Both the position numbers and the translations under genes were made by a program. The notes under the pieces were generated by a model, which saw only the letters and a program-made list of their open reading frames with translations, was not told the DNA's origin and searched no databases. Below are positions 22,423 through 32,210 of a stretch of DNA of 64,000 bases, piece after piece. The DNA lies in contig NZ_JBCJKP010000001.1 in assembly GCF_039503195.1 (NCBI RefSeq), positions 6,076,001 through 6,140,000 on the forward strand, given 5' to 3'. This DNA is from Streptomyces mirabilis. Lineage in GTDB: Bacteria > Actinomycetota > Actinomycetes > Streptomycetales > Streptomycetaceae. Position 1 is the stretch's first letter. Each line of letters starts with the position of its first letter.

Positions 22423-23278
22423 GCCGACTCACCCCCGGACCCGCCGAGGTGGACGTCTCCGGTGACCTGGCCGCCCGACACGCCGTGCTGGTCGCCGCCG
22501 ACGAGGCTGCCGCCGAAGGTGGGGGCGCCTCCGTCGAAGTGGAAGACGGCGCCCGCGGGAGGGGCGGAGGGCCGGGCCGCGCGGGCCTCGGGGGCCTGGG
22601 ACCCGGGCGCCTGGGCCCCAGGCTGGTCCCGCCTCGGTGCCGGACGCTCCCCGAGCTGGCGCCCGGCACCGAGGTTCCCCCCTTCTCACTGTGGTCGTCG
22701 CCGGCCCCCGGAACCGGGCCGTGCAGCCAGGCGCGCAGCGGGCCGTTCTTGCTGTCCACGGTCACCGGGTGGAAGTCCTCGGCGGGGATGCCCGCGTGAC
22801 CGTGCCGCACGATCCCCGTGTGCACGCTCTCCGAGACGCACAGGGCGAAGTCGTCCCTCCGCTCCCGCAGGGCCGTGCGCAGCAGCTGGGCGTCGAGCAG
22901 GCGGCAGGCGTGGTTGAGGTCGGAGCCGACCCAGCCGTCGTGCTCGTCCACGGCGACGTAGCCCGTGGCGACGACGCCGCGCAGCCGGATCTGCGCCGAG
23001 CTGGACGCCATCCGGTTGACCGCGTGCAGCTGGGTGGGGACTTCGGTGAGCAGGGCGCGCAGCAGTGCGGTGACGGAGGCGTTGGCGTCGATCAGCTCCA
23101 TCACGGAGTCGCCCCGGTCGGCGCGCAGACGCAGGCGTTCGTCGATGCCGGCGCGCTCCAGGGTGCGGTCGGCGACGTCGTACAGCATGCGCCGCAGGTA
23201 CGCCTGCTCGATGTCGTCCCGGTCGCTGTACTTCTCGATGTCGAGCAACAGGATCGTGCGGCTCACGGGGTCGGTCAT
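22419..23278 (-). CDS. class III nucleotide cyclase-like protein, read through a -1 frameshift
   Basis: The N-terminal 190 residues resemble a class III cyclase domain: TILLLDIEKYSDR with metal-ligand candidate D13, RADRGDSVMEL with D57, and GSDLNHACRLLDA with the Asn (N122) of the transition-state site. Frame 0 loses family character after SEKGG at about 22676. Shifting -1 at the heptamer G GGG GGA (22682-22676) gives a Pro/Ala-rich linker and the glycine-rich motif at residues 255-280, ending at TGA 22421-22419, which overlaps the next start by four bases. The full product would be 286 residues. Without the shift, frame 0 runs on to 22160 inside the next gene with no recognisable sequence. 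The shift may be programmed, a real mutation, or a base-call error in the G-run. The product made (cAMP, cGMP, cCMP or cUMP) cannot be told. Confidence 0.65.
22676..22682 (-). other. candidate -1 frameshift heptamer G GGG GGA
   Basis: In frame 0 the codons are AAG GGG GGA ACC. The seven bases obey X XXY YYZ in the correct phase. A -1 slip leads into the frame that encodes the conserved glycine-rich motif and the GTGA stop/start overlap. A G6 homopolymer is also a common place for sequencing error. Confidence 0.55.
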
Positions 23279-23411
23279 GGTCGCCTTTCGCAGGTGGTGC
23301 GGCAGTGGCAGAAGAGTGGCGGGCGGGGTTGTGGTGGCGTGAGGGCGGATGACGCAGTCGGAGTGTGACGGCGTACACAGAACGCCCGGTCCCTCGCCCC
23401 CGCCGCCCCTA

Positions 23412-23673
23412 CCCGTCCCATCCCCAGGGGCTCCGCCCCTTCGACCCCGCCAGGGGCGCTGTGCCCCTGGACCCCCGCATCGGCCTGTACGGCCTCGTCC
23501 TCACACGCCGGACGGGCTGAAAACGCGGGCCGGGGTGGGAGGGGGCGACCTTCGGCTTCGTGCTCGACCGGCGGGTGGGCCTGGAGGTGAGGGGTGGGGT
23601 GGGTGACGTACGGCCTCCGACCTCGAACGCCGGACGCCTCGAGGCTTTTGGGGGCGCGGGGAACTGCGCGACC
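23412..23673. repeat. Streptomyces intergenic repeat region
   Basis: The 465-bp gap between the cyclase-like and Crp-like genes has no convincing gene. It holds inverted-repeat-rich sequence of a type scattered through Streptomyces genomes: an AGGGGCTCCGCCCCT palindrome, a second one around CAGGGGCGCTGTGCCCCTG, and a CATCGGCCTGTACGGCC-type segment ending near GGACGGGCTGA at 23520. A separate element at 23651-23673 matches, as reverse complement, 59646-59668 after rpoA over 23 bases. Such elements may stop transcription or act as recombination sites. Confidence 0.65.
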
Positions 23674-23743
23674 GACCCCCACCGGCCGGCAGCGATCCAC
23701 CGGTCCCGGCCCCGCCAAAGCCACCACCCCCACCGAACCCACG

Positions 23744-24517
23744 TCACCCCCGCGCGATCCGCCGCAGCACATCCGGCCGCACGATCACCAGCGCCCGGCG
23801 CCCCGTCATCACGACCCCCCGTTCCCGCAGGTCCTTCAGCAGGCGTTGGACCATCTCGCGGGAGGCCCCCACCGACCCGGCGAGTTCCTGTTTGCTCAGG
23901 GGTACGGAGAGTTCGATGCCCTGGTCGGTGCGCCGCCCATGGGTGCGGGCGAGGTCCAGCAGCAGGATCGCGAAGCGCTCCCGCACGCTGAGGGAGGCGA
24001 ATTCCAGGCGGCGCCGATCGGCCGCCCGGGTGCGATCGGAGGCGAGGCCGAGGAGGGCGAAGGAGACGGCGGGGGAGCGGGCGAGGAACTCGGTGAACCG
24101 GCCGCGCTCGACCGCGACCGTACGGACCGGCTCCAGGGCCGTCACGGTGGCCGACCTAGGGCGCCCGGTGAGCGCCGCGGACTCCCCGATGATGTCGCCG
24201 GGGCCGCGCAGCGCGAGCAGCGCCTCGTAGCCGTTGGAGGCGGCCGCGGTCACCTTCGTCCAGCCGTGCGTGACGAACAGGACGTGCGAGGACGGCTCAC
24301 TCTGGTGCAGGAGCACCGTCCGGGGCGCGTACGAGAGCTCGTGCCCGAGATCGAGCAGCGCCGAGCGGTCCTCGCTCTCCAGCCGGGCCAGGAACGGCAC
24401 CCGGTCGTCGAGCCCCCCGTCGCCGGGTAAGCCCGACGAATCCCACGAACCGGATAAGTCCGACGAGCCCGATGACCCGGATGCCCCGGATGAGTCCGGT
24501 GCGTGTGCTGCCGTCAT
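23744..24517 (-). CDS. Crp/Fnr-family transcription regulator
   Basis: 257 residues. After a Ser/Asp/Gly-rich N-terminus (1-37) comes a cyclic-nucleotide-binding-type beta barrel (about 40-150) with GDIIGESAALTGRPRSATV, which resembles the phosphate-binding cassette of Crp. A long helix follows and then a winged helix-turn-helix (PLSKQELAGSVGASREMVQRLLKDL, about 205-229). ATG 24517 is preceded by GGGGGGA. It sits upstream of the cyclase-like gene on the same strand, separated by a 465-bp repeat-rich gap, and divergently from rpsL. If it binds a cyclic nucleotide it could respond to the neighbouring cyclase; this is inference. Similar regulators often occur alone. Confidence 0.85.
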   Translation of the reverse strand: MTAAHAPDSSGASGSSGSSDLSGSWDSSGLPGDGGLDDRVPFLARLESEDRSALLDLGHELSYAPRTVLLHQSEPSSHVLFVTHGWTKVTAAASNGYEALLALRGPGDIIGESAALTGRPRSATVTALEPVRTVAVERGRFTEFLARSPAVSFALLGLASDRTRAADRRRLEFASLSVRERFAILLLDLARTHGRRTDQGIELSVPLSKQELAGSVGASREMVQRLLKDLRERGVVMTGRRALVIVRPDVLRRIARG

Positions 24518-24798
24518 GGTCCCCCCGATCGCCGCAGCCGACCGATCAAGGTACTGAAGGGCATGCGGCGATGGACAGAGATTGCGCGGTACCGTCGGGG
24601 ATCGGAAACTTTTGGGGACGAGCGCCCAGGGAATGCGCTAAAGCCGGTCCGCGACCACCCCCGGTGCCGCCCCGCAACGGCTCCGCGACCGCCCCGTCAC
24701 CGCCCCACGACCGCCCGTCCCCGACTCGCGTCCGACCTGCGGCAGCACCGCGCTGACGTGGCAAGAAGTCCGGCGTGTCGCCCTGGACAGCATTTGTT

Positions 24799-24827
24799 TT
24801 GACCGAAGTCCTTGAGGTAGGTACGCT
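24799..24827 (+). promoter_or_regulatory. rpsL operon promoter
   Basis: TTGACC (24799-24804), a 17-bp spacer and TACGCT (24822-24827). This fits the Streptomyces housekeeping consensus and leaves a leader of about 190 nt before rpsL. The upstream stretch 24518-24798 shows no gene. Confidence 0.85.
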
Positions 24828-24946
24828 CAGACCTTGTGCCTGGGGTGTGCCCTGGCTCGCGTGCGTGCCTTCAAACCGCAAGGCGAGCCGTAACCGGCCA
24901 CCGTAATCTGCGCCCTTTTCGCCTCGCGGCGGGAGTCTGCAGCATT

Positions 24947-24975
24947 CGACACACCCGACCGCGTGGGTCGGAGAT
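24947..24975 (+). promoter_or_regulatory. rpsL leader element, identical to one before rpsJ
   Basis: A 29-nt sequence identical to 43327-43355 in the rpsJ leader. Its centre can form a short hairpin, CCGACC-GCGTG-GGTCGG. It lies 47 nt before the rpsL start codon. Identity over 29 nt between two otherwise unrelated leaders suggests a shared regulatory or processing site. Confidence 0.6.
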
Positions 24976-25021
24976 GTTCCAGGTTAGCTTCACCATTCGG
25001 CACACAGAAACCGGAGAAGTA

Positions 25022-25393
25022 GTGCCTACGATCCAGCAGCTGGTCCGGAAGGGCCGGCAGGACAAGGTCGAGAAGAACAAGACGCCCGCACTCGAGGGTT
25101 CGCCCCAGCGTCGCGGCGTCTGCACGCGTGTGTTCACGACCACCCCGAAGAAGCCGAACTCGGCCCTGCGTAAGGTCGCGCGTGTGCGTCTGACCAGCGG
25201 GATCGAGGTCACCGCTTACATTCCGGGTGAGGGACACAACCTGCAGGAGCACTCCATCGTGCTCGTGCGCGGCGGCCGTGTGAAGGACCTGCCGGGTGTT
25301 CGCTACAAGATCATCCGTGGCTCGCTCGACACCCAGGGTGTCAAGAACCGCAAGCAGGCCCGCAGCCGCTACGGCGCCAAGAAGGAGAAGTAG
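25022..25393 (+). CDS. rpsL: 30S ribosomal protein S12
   Basis: Decoding-centre protein, 123 residues, from GTG 25022 behind GGAGAAG ([11 protein letters not shown]). The streptomycin-determining segments [15 protein letters not shown] (K43 region) and [13 protein letters not shown] (K88 region) have the drug-sensitive residues. An upstream open frame extends through the leader but is not family-like. rpsG follows directly. Confidence 0.98.
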   Translation: MPTIQQLVRKGRQDKVEKNKTPALEGSPQRRGVCTRVFTTTPKKPNSALRKVARVRLTSGIEVTAYIPGEGHNLQEHSIVLVRGGRVKDLPGVRYKIIRGSLDTQGVKNRKQARSRYGAKKEK

Positions 25394-25395
25394 AA

Positions 25396-25866
25396 ATGCC
25401 TCGTAAGGGCCCCGCCCCGAAGCGCCCGGTCATCATCGACCCGGTCTACGGTTCCCCTCTGGTGACCTCCCTCATCAACAAGGTGCTGCTGAACGGCAAG
25501 CGCTCCACCGCCGAGCGCATCGTCTACGGCGCCATGGAGGGTCTGCGTGAGAAGACGGGCAACGACCCGATCATCACGCTGAAGCGCGCGCTGGAGAACA
25601 TCAAGCCGACCCTCGAGGTCAAGTCCCGCCGTGTCGGTGGTGCGACGTACCAGGTTCCGATCGAGGTCAAGCCCGGTCGTGCCAACACGCTCGCGCTGCG
25701 CTGGCTCGTCGGTTACTCCCGCGCCCGTCGCGAGAAGACCATGACCGAGCGTCTGCTCAACGAGCTTCTCGACGCCTCCAACGGCCTTGGTGCCGCTGTG
25801 AAGAAGCGCGAGGACACCCACAAGATGGCCGAGTCCAACAAGGCCTTCGCGCACTACCGCTGGTAG
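25396..25866 (+). CDS. rpsG: 30S ribosomal protein S7
   Basis: Head protein that nucleates assembly of the 3' domain of 16S rRNA and lies near the E site; in E. coli it regulates the str operon. 156 residues starting [20 protein letters not shown], with the [19 protein letters not shown] helix and the signature [16 protein letters not shown]. The ribosome-binding site AAGGAG lies in the end of rpsL, so translation is probably coupled. Confidence 0.98.
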   Translation: MPRKGPAPKRPVIIDPVYGSPLVTSLINKVLLNGKRSTAERIVYGAMEGLREKTGNDPIITLKRALENIKPTLEVKSRRVGGATYQVPIEVKPGRANTLALRWLVGYSRARREKTMTERLLNELLDASNGLGAAVKKREDTHKMAESNKAFAHYRW

Positions 25867-25905
25867 TCGCTACCCCCATCGAGACCGAGAGAAGACCGAA
25901 GCCTT

Positions 25906-28032
25906 ATGGCTACCACTTCACTTGACCTGGCCAGGGTCCGCAACATCGGGATCATGGCCCACATCGACGCGGGCAAGACGACCACCACCGAGCGGATCCT
26001 CTTCTACACCGGCGTCAGCTACAAGATCGGTGAGGTCCACGACGGCGCTGCCACCATGGACTGGATGGAGCAGGAGCAGGAGCGTGGCATCACGATCACC
26101 TCTGCTGCCACCACCTGTCACTGGCCGCTCGAGGACAACGACTACACGATCAACATCATCGACACCCCGGGGCACGTCGACTTCACGGTCGAGGTGGAGC
26201 GCTCGCTGCGCGTCCTCGACGGTGCCGTCACGGTGTTCGACGGTGTCGCCGGTGTGGAGCCGCAGTCCGAGACGGTGTGGCGTCAGGCCGACCGTTACGG
26301 CGTGCCGCGCATCTGCTTCGTCAACAAGCTCGACCGGACCGGCGCGGAGTTCCACCGCTGCGTCGACATGATCAAGGACCGCCTCGGTGCGGTGCCGCTG
26401 ATCATGCAGCTTCCGATCGGTGCCGAGATGGACTTCAAGGGCGTTGTGGACCTGGTCCGCATGAAGGCGCTCGTATGGTCCGCCGAGGCCGCCAAGGGCG
26501 AGATGTACGACGTCGTCGACATCCCGGCCACGCACACCGAGGCTGCCGAGGAGTACCGCGGCAAGCTCGTCGAGGCCGTCGCGGAGAACGACGACGAGAT
26601 CATGGAGCTGTTCCTGGAGGGTCAGGAGCCCACCGAGGAGCAGCTGTACGCCGCGATCCGTCGTGTCACCATCGCGTCCGGCAAGTCCAAGGGCGTCACG
26701 GTCACCCCGGTGTTCTGTGGCACCGCGTTCAAGAACAAGGGCGTTCAGCCCCTGCTCGACGCGGTCGTGCGCTACCTGCCGACTCCGCTTGACGTCGAGG
26801 CCATCGAGGGCCACGACGTGAAGGACCCGGAGCTGGTCGTCAAGCGCAAGCCGTCCGACGACGAGCCGCTCTCCGCCCTCGCGTTCAAGATCATGAGCGA
26901 CCCGCACCTGGGCAAGCTCACCTTCGTCCGGGTGTACTCGGGCCGCCTGGAGTCCGGCAGCGCCGTGCTGAACTCCGTCAAGGGCAAGAAGGAGCGCATC
27001 GGCAAGATCTACCGCATGCACGCGAACAAGCGTGAGGAGATCGAGTCGGTGGGCGCCGGTGACATCGTCGCCGTCATGGGCCTGAAGCAGACCACCACCG
27101 GTGAGACGCTGGCCGACGACAAGAACCCGGTCATCCTGGAGTCCATGGACTTCCCGGCGCCGGTCATTCAGGTCGCCATCGAGCCCAAGTCCAAGGGTGA
27201 CCAGGAGAAGCTGGGTGTCGCCATCCAGCGTCTCGCGGAGGAGGACCCCTCCTTCCAGGTTCACTCGGACGAGGAGACCGGCCAGACCATCATCGGTGGT
27301 ATGGGCGAGCTGCACCTCGAGGTGCTGGTCGACCGTATGCGCCGTGAGTTCAAGGTCGAGGCCAACGTCGGTAAGCCGCAGGTCGCGTACCGTGAGACGA
27401 TCCGTAAGGCCGTCGAGCGTCACGACTACACGCACAAGAAGCAGACCGGTGGCACCGGTCAGTTCGCCAAGGTGCAGATCGCGATCGAGCCGATCGAGGG
27501 CGGCGACGCCTCGTACGAGTTCGTGAACAAGGTCACCGGTGGCCGCATCCCGAAGGAGTACATCCCTTCGGTCGACGCGGGTGCGCAGGAGGCCATGCAG
27601 TTCGGCATCCTGGCCGGCTACGAGATGACGGGCGTCCGCGTCATTCTTCTCGACGGTGGCTACCACGAGGTCGACTCCTCCGAGCTCGCGTTCAAGATCG
27701 CCGGTTCGCAGGCCTTCAAGGAGGCCGCGCGCAAGGCCAGCCCCGTGCTGCTCGAGCCGATGATGGCCGTCGAGGTCACCACGCCCGAGGACTACATGGG
27801 TGAGGTCATCGGCGACATCAACTCCCGCCGTGGTCAGATCCAGGCCATGGAGGAGCGGGCCGGTGCCCGCGTCGTGAAGGGCCTCGTGCCCCTCTCGGAG
27901 ATGTTCGGCTACGTCGGCGACCTCCGCAGCAAGACCTCGGGTCGCGCAAGCTACTCGATGCAGTTCGACTCCTACGCCGAGGTTCCCCGGAACGTCGCCG
28001 AGGAGATCATCGCGAAGGCCAAGGGCGAGTAA
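25906..28032 (+). CDS. fusA: elongation factor G
   Basis: Translocation GTPase of 708 residues. G motifs: [10 protein letters not shown] (P-loop), RGITI (switch I), DTPGHVDF (G3) and NKLD (G4), followed by domains II-V including GMGELHLEV and [20 protein letters not shown] 25906, third gene of the str operon. 167 bp separate it from tuf. Confidence 0.99.
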   Translation: MATTSLDLARVRNIGIMAHIDAGKTTTTERILFYTGVSYKIGEVHDGAATMDWMEQEQERGITITSAATTCHWPLEDNDYTINIIDTPGHVDFTVEVERSLRVLDGAVTVFDGVAGVEPQSETVWRQADRYGVPRICFVNKLDRTGAEFHRCVDMIKDRLGAVPLIMQLPIGAEMDFKGVVDLVRMKALVWSAEAAKGEMYDVVDIPATHTEAAEEYRGKLVEAVAENDDEIMELFLEGQEPTEEQLYAAIRRVTIASGKSKGVTVTPVFCGTAFKNKGVQPLLDAVVRYLPTPLDVEAIEGHDVKDPELVVKRKPSDDEPLSALAFKIMSDPHLGKLTFVRVYSGRLESGSAVLNSVKGKKERIGKIYRMHANKREEIESVGAGDIVAVMGLKQTTTGETLADDKNPVILESMDFPAPVIQVAIEPKSKGDQEKLGVAIQRLAEEDPSFQVHSDEETGQTIIGGMGELHLEVLVDRMRREFKVEANVGKPQVAYRETIRKAVERHDYTHKKQTGGTGQFAKVQIAIEPIEGGDASYEFVNKVTGGRIPKEYIPSVDAGAQEAMQFGILAGYEMTGVRVILLDGGYHEVDSSELAFKIAGSQAFKEAARKASPVLLEPMMAVEVTTPEDYMGEVIGDINSRRGQIQAMEERAGARVVKGLVPLSEMFGYVGDLRSKTSGRASYSMQFDSYAEVPRNVAEEIIAKAKGE

Positions 28033-28069
28033 CGCACCCCGTTTACACGCTTTAGGCTTGACACCGACC

Positions 28070-28126
28070 GCCGGGGCTTCGAACCGGCAAGGGGACGAGA
28101 GATCGTCCCCGGGGGAGAACCCCGGC
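28070..28126 (+). promoter_or_regulatory. nested RNA stem structure in the fusA-tuf intergenic region
   Basis: An outer helix GCCGGGG/CCCCGGC (28070-28076, 28120-28126) encloses a perfect 8-bp hairpin GGGGACGA/TCGTCCCC (28091-28098, 28103-28110). It lies 74 bp before tuf. It could be a transcript end, a processing site or a tuf leader structure; no function can be read. Confidence 0.5.
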
Positions 28127-28199
28127 GGGCGGCATCCCAGCAAAGATCACCTGGCGCCGATGAGTAAGGCGTACCAGAACCACTCCACAGGAGGACCCA

Positions 28200-29393
<1,194 letters not shown>

Positions 29394-29438
29394 GTCCTTG
29401 TTGGCCTGACAGCCTGGTAGCTCCTCGCGAGCTCCTTG

Positions 29439-29475
29439 AAGGGGCCCGTACGACTTCGGTCGTACGGGCCCCTTT
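29439..29475 (+). terminator. strong intrinsic terminator after tuf
   Basis: A perfect 14-bp stem (29441-29454, 29459-29472) with a TTCG tetraloop, flanked by AA before and TTT after. Ends the str operon. Confidence 0.92.
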
Positions 29476-29523
29476 GCCGTGCCCATCGCGCACACTGCGT
29501 GCGTGGATTCCCATGACCCGGGC

Positions 29524-29985
29524 ATGGTGGGACGTAGGCCGCTGCCGGCGAAGCCGGTTCTTCCGGACGTGGCGGCGGCGCATCGGCGTGGCCCGGCCGA
29601 TGCCGTGGAGGCGCGGTGGCGGCAGCTGGCGCTGGCGTGGCAGTGGCGTCGCGAGCGGCAGGAGGTCCTCCGGCCAGGGGTGGGCTACCCGGGCATCGTG
29701 GACCTCATCGAGGTGGCCGGCGCGGAACGGACACTGCGGCAGCTGTATCCGTACAACAGCCATTTCGCCCTGCATCTGAGCAGCTGCACCCGGTACCCGT
29801 ACGTGCTGCGGGTGCCGAGCGTCCTGCCTCGGTACGACGGGCGCTTCCGGGTCTTCGTGCCCCGCGTCGGGACCCTCCTCGGCGAGACCGACACGGCGGA
29901 AGCGGCCGTGGCCCTGGTCGTGGCCCACCTTCCGGCGGGGCTCGGCCCGGCGGTGGCCGGCAGCGCCGACGATCTTCGCCTATGA
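29524..29985 (+). CDS. DUF6193-like protein
   Basis: About 153 residues from ATG 29524; the frame is open up to GTG 29479, directly after the tuf terminator. The pattern 'RLRxLYPxxSHxxLxxSxCTxYPY' and the C-terminal [25 protein letters not shown] resemble proteins grouped as DUF6193, often annotated beside natural product genes without a proven function. No membrane segment or signal peptide. It lies at the start of an accessory region between tuf and rpsJ. Confidence 0.65.
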   Translation: MVGRRPLPAKPVLPDVAAAHRRGPADAVEARWRQLALAWQWRRERQEVLRPGVGYPGIVDLIEVAGAERTLRQLYPYNSHFALHLSSCTRYPYVLRVPSVLPRYDGRFRVFVPRVGTLLGETDTAEAAVALVVAHLPAGLGPAVAGSADDLRL

Positions 29986-30081
29986 CGGACTTCGTCAGCC
30001 CATGACGGCTGCGCCAAGCGATGACCGCCTCCGTATGCCGATGACGGTCTCAGTACACGGATCGGCCGCACGGGGGCGGGC

Positions 30082-30501
30082 ATGACGCCGTACCCCGTGA
30101 CGGCCCCGCGCCGGACGCCGGGCGGCACCGCCTCCCTGCGCCTGGAGTACGAGGTGAGCCTGGTGAGCGTCGGCACGGTGACCGTGTGGGCGTACCTGTC
30201 CCCACGCAACCCGGCCCTCCCGACGGGCGGCCTGCGTTACGCGCTCTCCTTCGACGACGCGCCGCCGCGGACGGTCGACATCCCCGCGGCCACGGGAGCC
30301 GACGACGGCCTGATGAACAGCCAGTGGGCCCGCGACACGTCGGACCACGTGAACATGACGTCGACGAGGCATGCGATCGCCGCTCCCCGGGTGCGCCGCC
30401 CGGAGTTCTGGATGGTCGACCCGACGGTGGTGCTGCAACGGCTGGTGATCGACACGGGTGGGCTCGGGCCGACGTACCTGGGTCCGGCGGAAAGCCACCG
30501 T
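30082..30501 (+). pseudogene. relic of a GH115 glycosidase (C-terminal domain only)
   Basis: About 140 residues, including TVTVWAYLSPRNPALPTGG, SFDDAPPRTVDIP, NSQWARDTSDHVN and EFWMVDPTVVLQRLVID, resemble the C-terminal beta domain of glycoside hydrolase family 115 (alpha-glucuronidases). The catalytic domain of roughly 600 or more residues is absent. The frame runs on past the natural domain end (near ESHR at 30501) into the convergent P450 gene until 30807. Probably a decayed fragment; an expressed solitary domain is possible. Confidence 0.65.
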
Positions 30502-30514
30502 GTGGACCGGCGTG

Positions 30515-31759
30515 TCACCAGGCGACCGGCAAGGCCACCGGACCGCGGATCATCGTGCGCTGCCGGAAGGGGACCTGATCGGCGGGCACGGCGAGGCGCA
30601 GCCCGGGCAGGCGTTCGAGCAGGGTGTCGATCAGCAGCTCGATCTGCATACGGGAGAAGACGGCGCCCGTGCAGAAGTGCGGCCCGTTGCCGAACGACAC
30701 ATGGGCCCCCGCGTCCCGGTCGAAGTCGATCCGGTCGGGGTCGGGGAAGACGTCCGGGTCGCGGTTGGCGGCCAGGTAGGAGACATAGACGGCGTCGCCC
30801 GCGCTGACGAGGGTGCCGTGGATGTCGACGTCCTGCGTGGCGATGCGGGGCAGACCGACGGCGGCGCGGTGCGGGATGTGACGCAGGAGTTCCTCGATGC
30901 CCGCCCGGCGGGAGGCGGGGTCGTCGCGGAAGCGTTGCAGCAGTTCGGGCCGGGTGAGGAGGAGGTAGAACATCTGGCCACTGTTGTGGGTGACGGCCTC
31001 GCCGCCGATCTGGAGCGGCCCGGCGACACTGATCGCCTCCTCCAGACCGAGCTCGCCCCGCCGCACGGCACCACCGAGCAGGGACAGCACGTCCTCGCTG
31101 GCACCGTCGCTCTCGCTGTCGCGGCGCTCGCGGACGGCCTCCCCGATCCACCCGAAGAGCCCCTTCTTGGCCTGCTCGGAGGCCTCGGCGCCGCCCGCCG
31201 TGCTGATGATCTCCCGCGTCCAGTCGTGCAACTTCTGCCGCTCGTCGACGGGTACGCCCATGACCTCGCAGACGACGTTGATCGGGAAGGGTTCGAGGAC
31301 CCGCTCGACCAGGTCCGCCGGGGGGCCGTCCGCCACCAGCCCGTCCACCAGGGCGTCGAGCATCTCCTGGGCGCGGGGGCGCAGGCGCTTCACGGCGCTC
31401 ACGGTGTAGGCGGCCGAGACGGCGTTCCGGAGCCGGTTGTGGTCGGGCTGATCGGCCCAGGCCAGGGCCCCGGGGCGGGGCGCGAAGTGCGGCGCGAGTC
31501 GCGTGACCTGCCGGACGGAGGCCTCCCGCCGGCTGAACCGGGGATCGTTCGTGATCATCTTCACGTCGTCGTAGCGCGTCGCCAGCCACGCCCAGCCCTC
31601 CCCGTACGGAAGCCGGATCCGCGTCAGCGGCCCCTCCCGCATCAGCTCCGCGAGCACCGGCTCGAACTCGGTGGCCTTCAGCTCACCGGCGGGCCAGTCC
31701 CGAACAGGGGGAAGAGGCTGCTCGGGCCGCTCGGCGAGTGTGCCGGTCTCTTCTGCCAT
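30515..31759 (-). CDS. cytochrome P450
   Basis: 414-residue soluble bacterial P450 monooxygenase. It has the I-helix GGEAVT (T257 for oxygen activation), the ExxR pair E290-R293, and the haem-binding FGNGPHFCTGA with Cys363. It resembles macrolide/terpenoid-type actinobacterial P450s, but no substrate can be assigned. No ferredoxin gene is adjacent, so electrons must come from elsewhere. The ribosome-binding site is weak. The 3' end converges on the GH115 relic. Confidence 0.93.
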   Translation of the reverse strand: MAEETGTLAERPEQPLPPVRDWPAGELKATEFEPVLAELMREGPLTRIRLPYGEGWAWLATRYDDVKMITNDPRFSRREASVRQVTRLAPHFAPRPGALAWADQPDHNRLRNAVSAAYTVSAVKRLRPRAQEMLDALVDGLVADGPPADLVERVLEPFPINVVCEVMGVPVDERQKLHDWTREIISTAGGAEASEQAKKGLFGWIGEAVRERRDSESDGASEDVLSLLGGAVRRGELGLEEAISVAGPLQIGGEAVTHNSGQMFYLLLTRPELLQRFRDDPASRRAGIEELLRHIPHRAAVGLPRIATQDVDIHGTLVSAGDAVYVSYLAANRDPDVFPDPDRIDFDRDAGAHVSFGNGPHFCTGAVFSRMQIELLIDTLLERLPGLRLAVPADQVPFRQRTMIRGPVALPVAW

Positions 31760-31846
31760 GCGTTCAGCATCGTCGGGCGGGGGTGGGGTGTCGTGCGGGA
31801 GTGCTCCAGGCGGAGCAGCGGAATGCCGTCATCGCCGCGGTCCGGC

Positions 31847-32210
31847 TTACTGGTTCGGGTACCGGGGCAGGTCCGCGGTGGAGATCGTCCATTCGGCGAT
31901 GGTGACGTCTTCGCCGTACATGAAGTCCTTGCGGGTCGCGGAGCGGGGGCCGCCGGGAGTGGGGTGGATGTCGGAGAGGACGGCACCTTCTCCCATGCGC
32001 GGGTCGAAGATCACGTACGACGGAATGCCCAGCAACGGATAGTCCCGCACCGTGCTCACCCAGTCGTTGTCCGGGCTCGAGCGGGAAACGATCTCGATGG
32101 CGGCGATGATCGTACGGGGGTCGAAGGACCCGTCACCCTCCATGTCCGCCTCGGCGATCAGCATGACGTCGGGGTGGCGCAGGATGCCCTCGGGAAGGTC
32201 CTCCCCGTCC
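31847..32210 (-). pseudogene. C-terminal half of a Uma2-type endonuclease-fold protein
   Basis: The last 120 residues read PDVMLIAEADMEGDGSF, AAIEIVSRSSPDNDW, RDYPLLGIPSYVIFD and ending LPRYPNQ. This is the PD-(D/E)xK-like core (Glu and Asp positions in the EIVS and PDV strands) of Uma2/DUF820 proteins. The N-terminal half is missing: upstream of about 32210 the frame is a low-complexity Arg/Pro shadow of another gene. Probably a truncated remnant joined to the HTH relic. Confidence 0.65.

Noticed and set aside
22160..22675. Frame-0 continuation of the cyclase-like gene into the next gene
   Set aside because: Arg/Pro/Gly/Ser-rich sequence without family character; the -1 frame has the conserved motif and a GTGA overlap.
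28058..28063. TTGACA before tuf as a promoter
   Set aside because: No TANNNT box at 16-18 bp; kept only as a remark.
25918..28143. Open frame of over 700 codons opposite fusA
   Set aside because: Mirror of EF-G codon bias; no family features.
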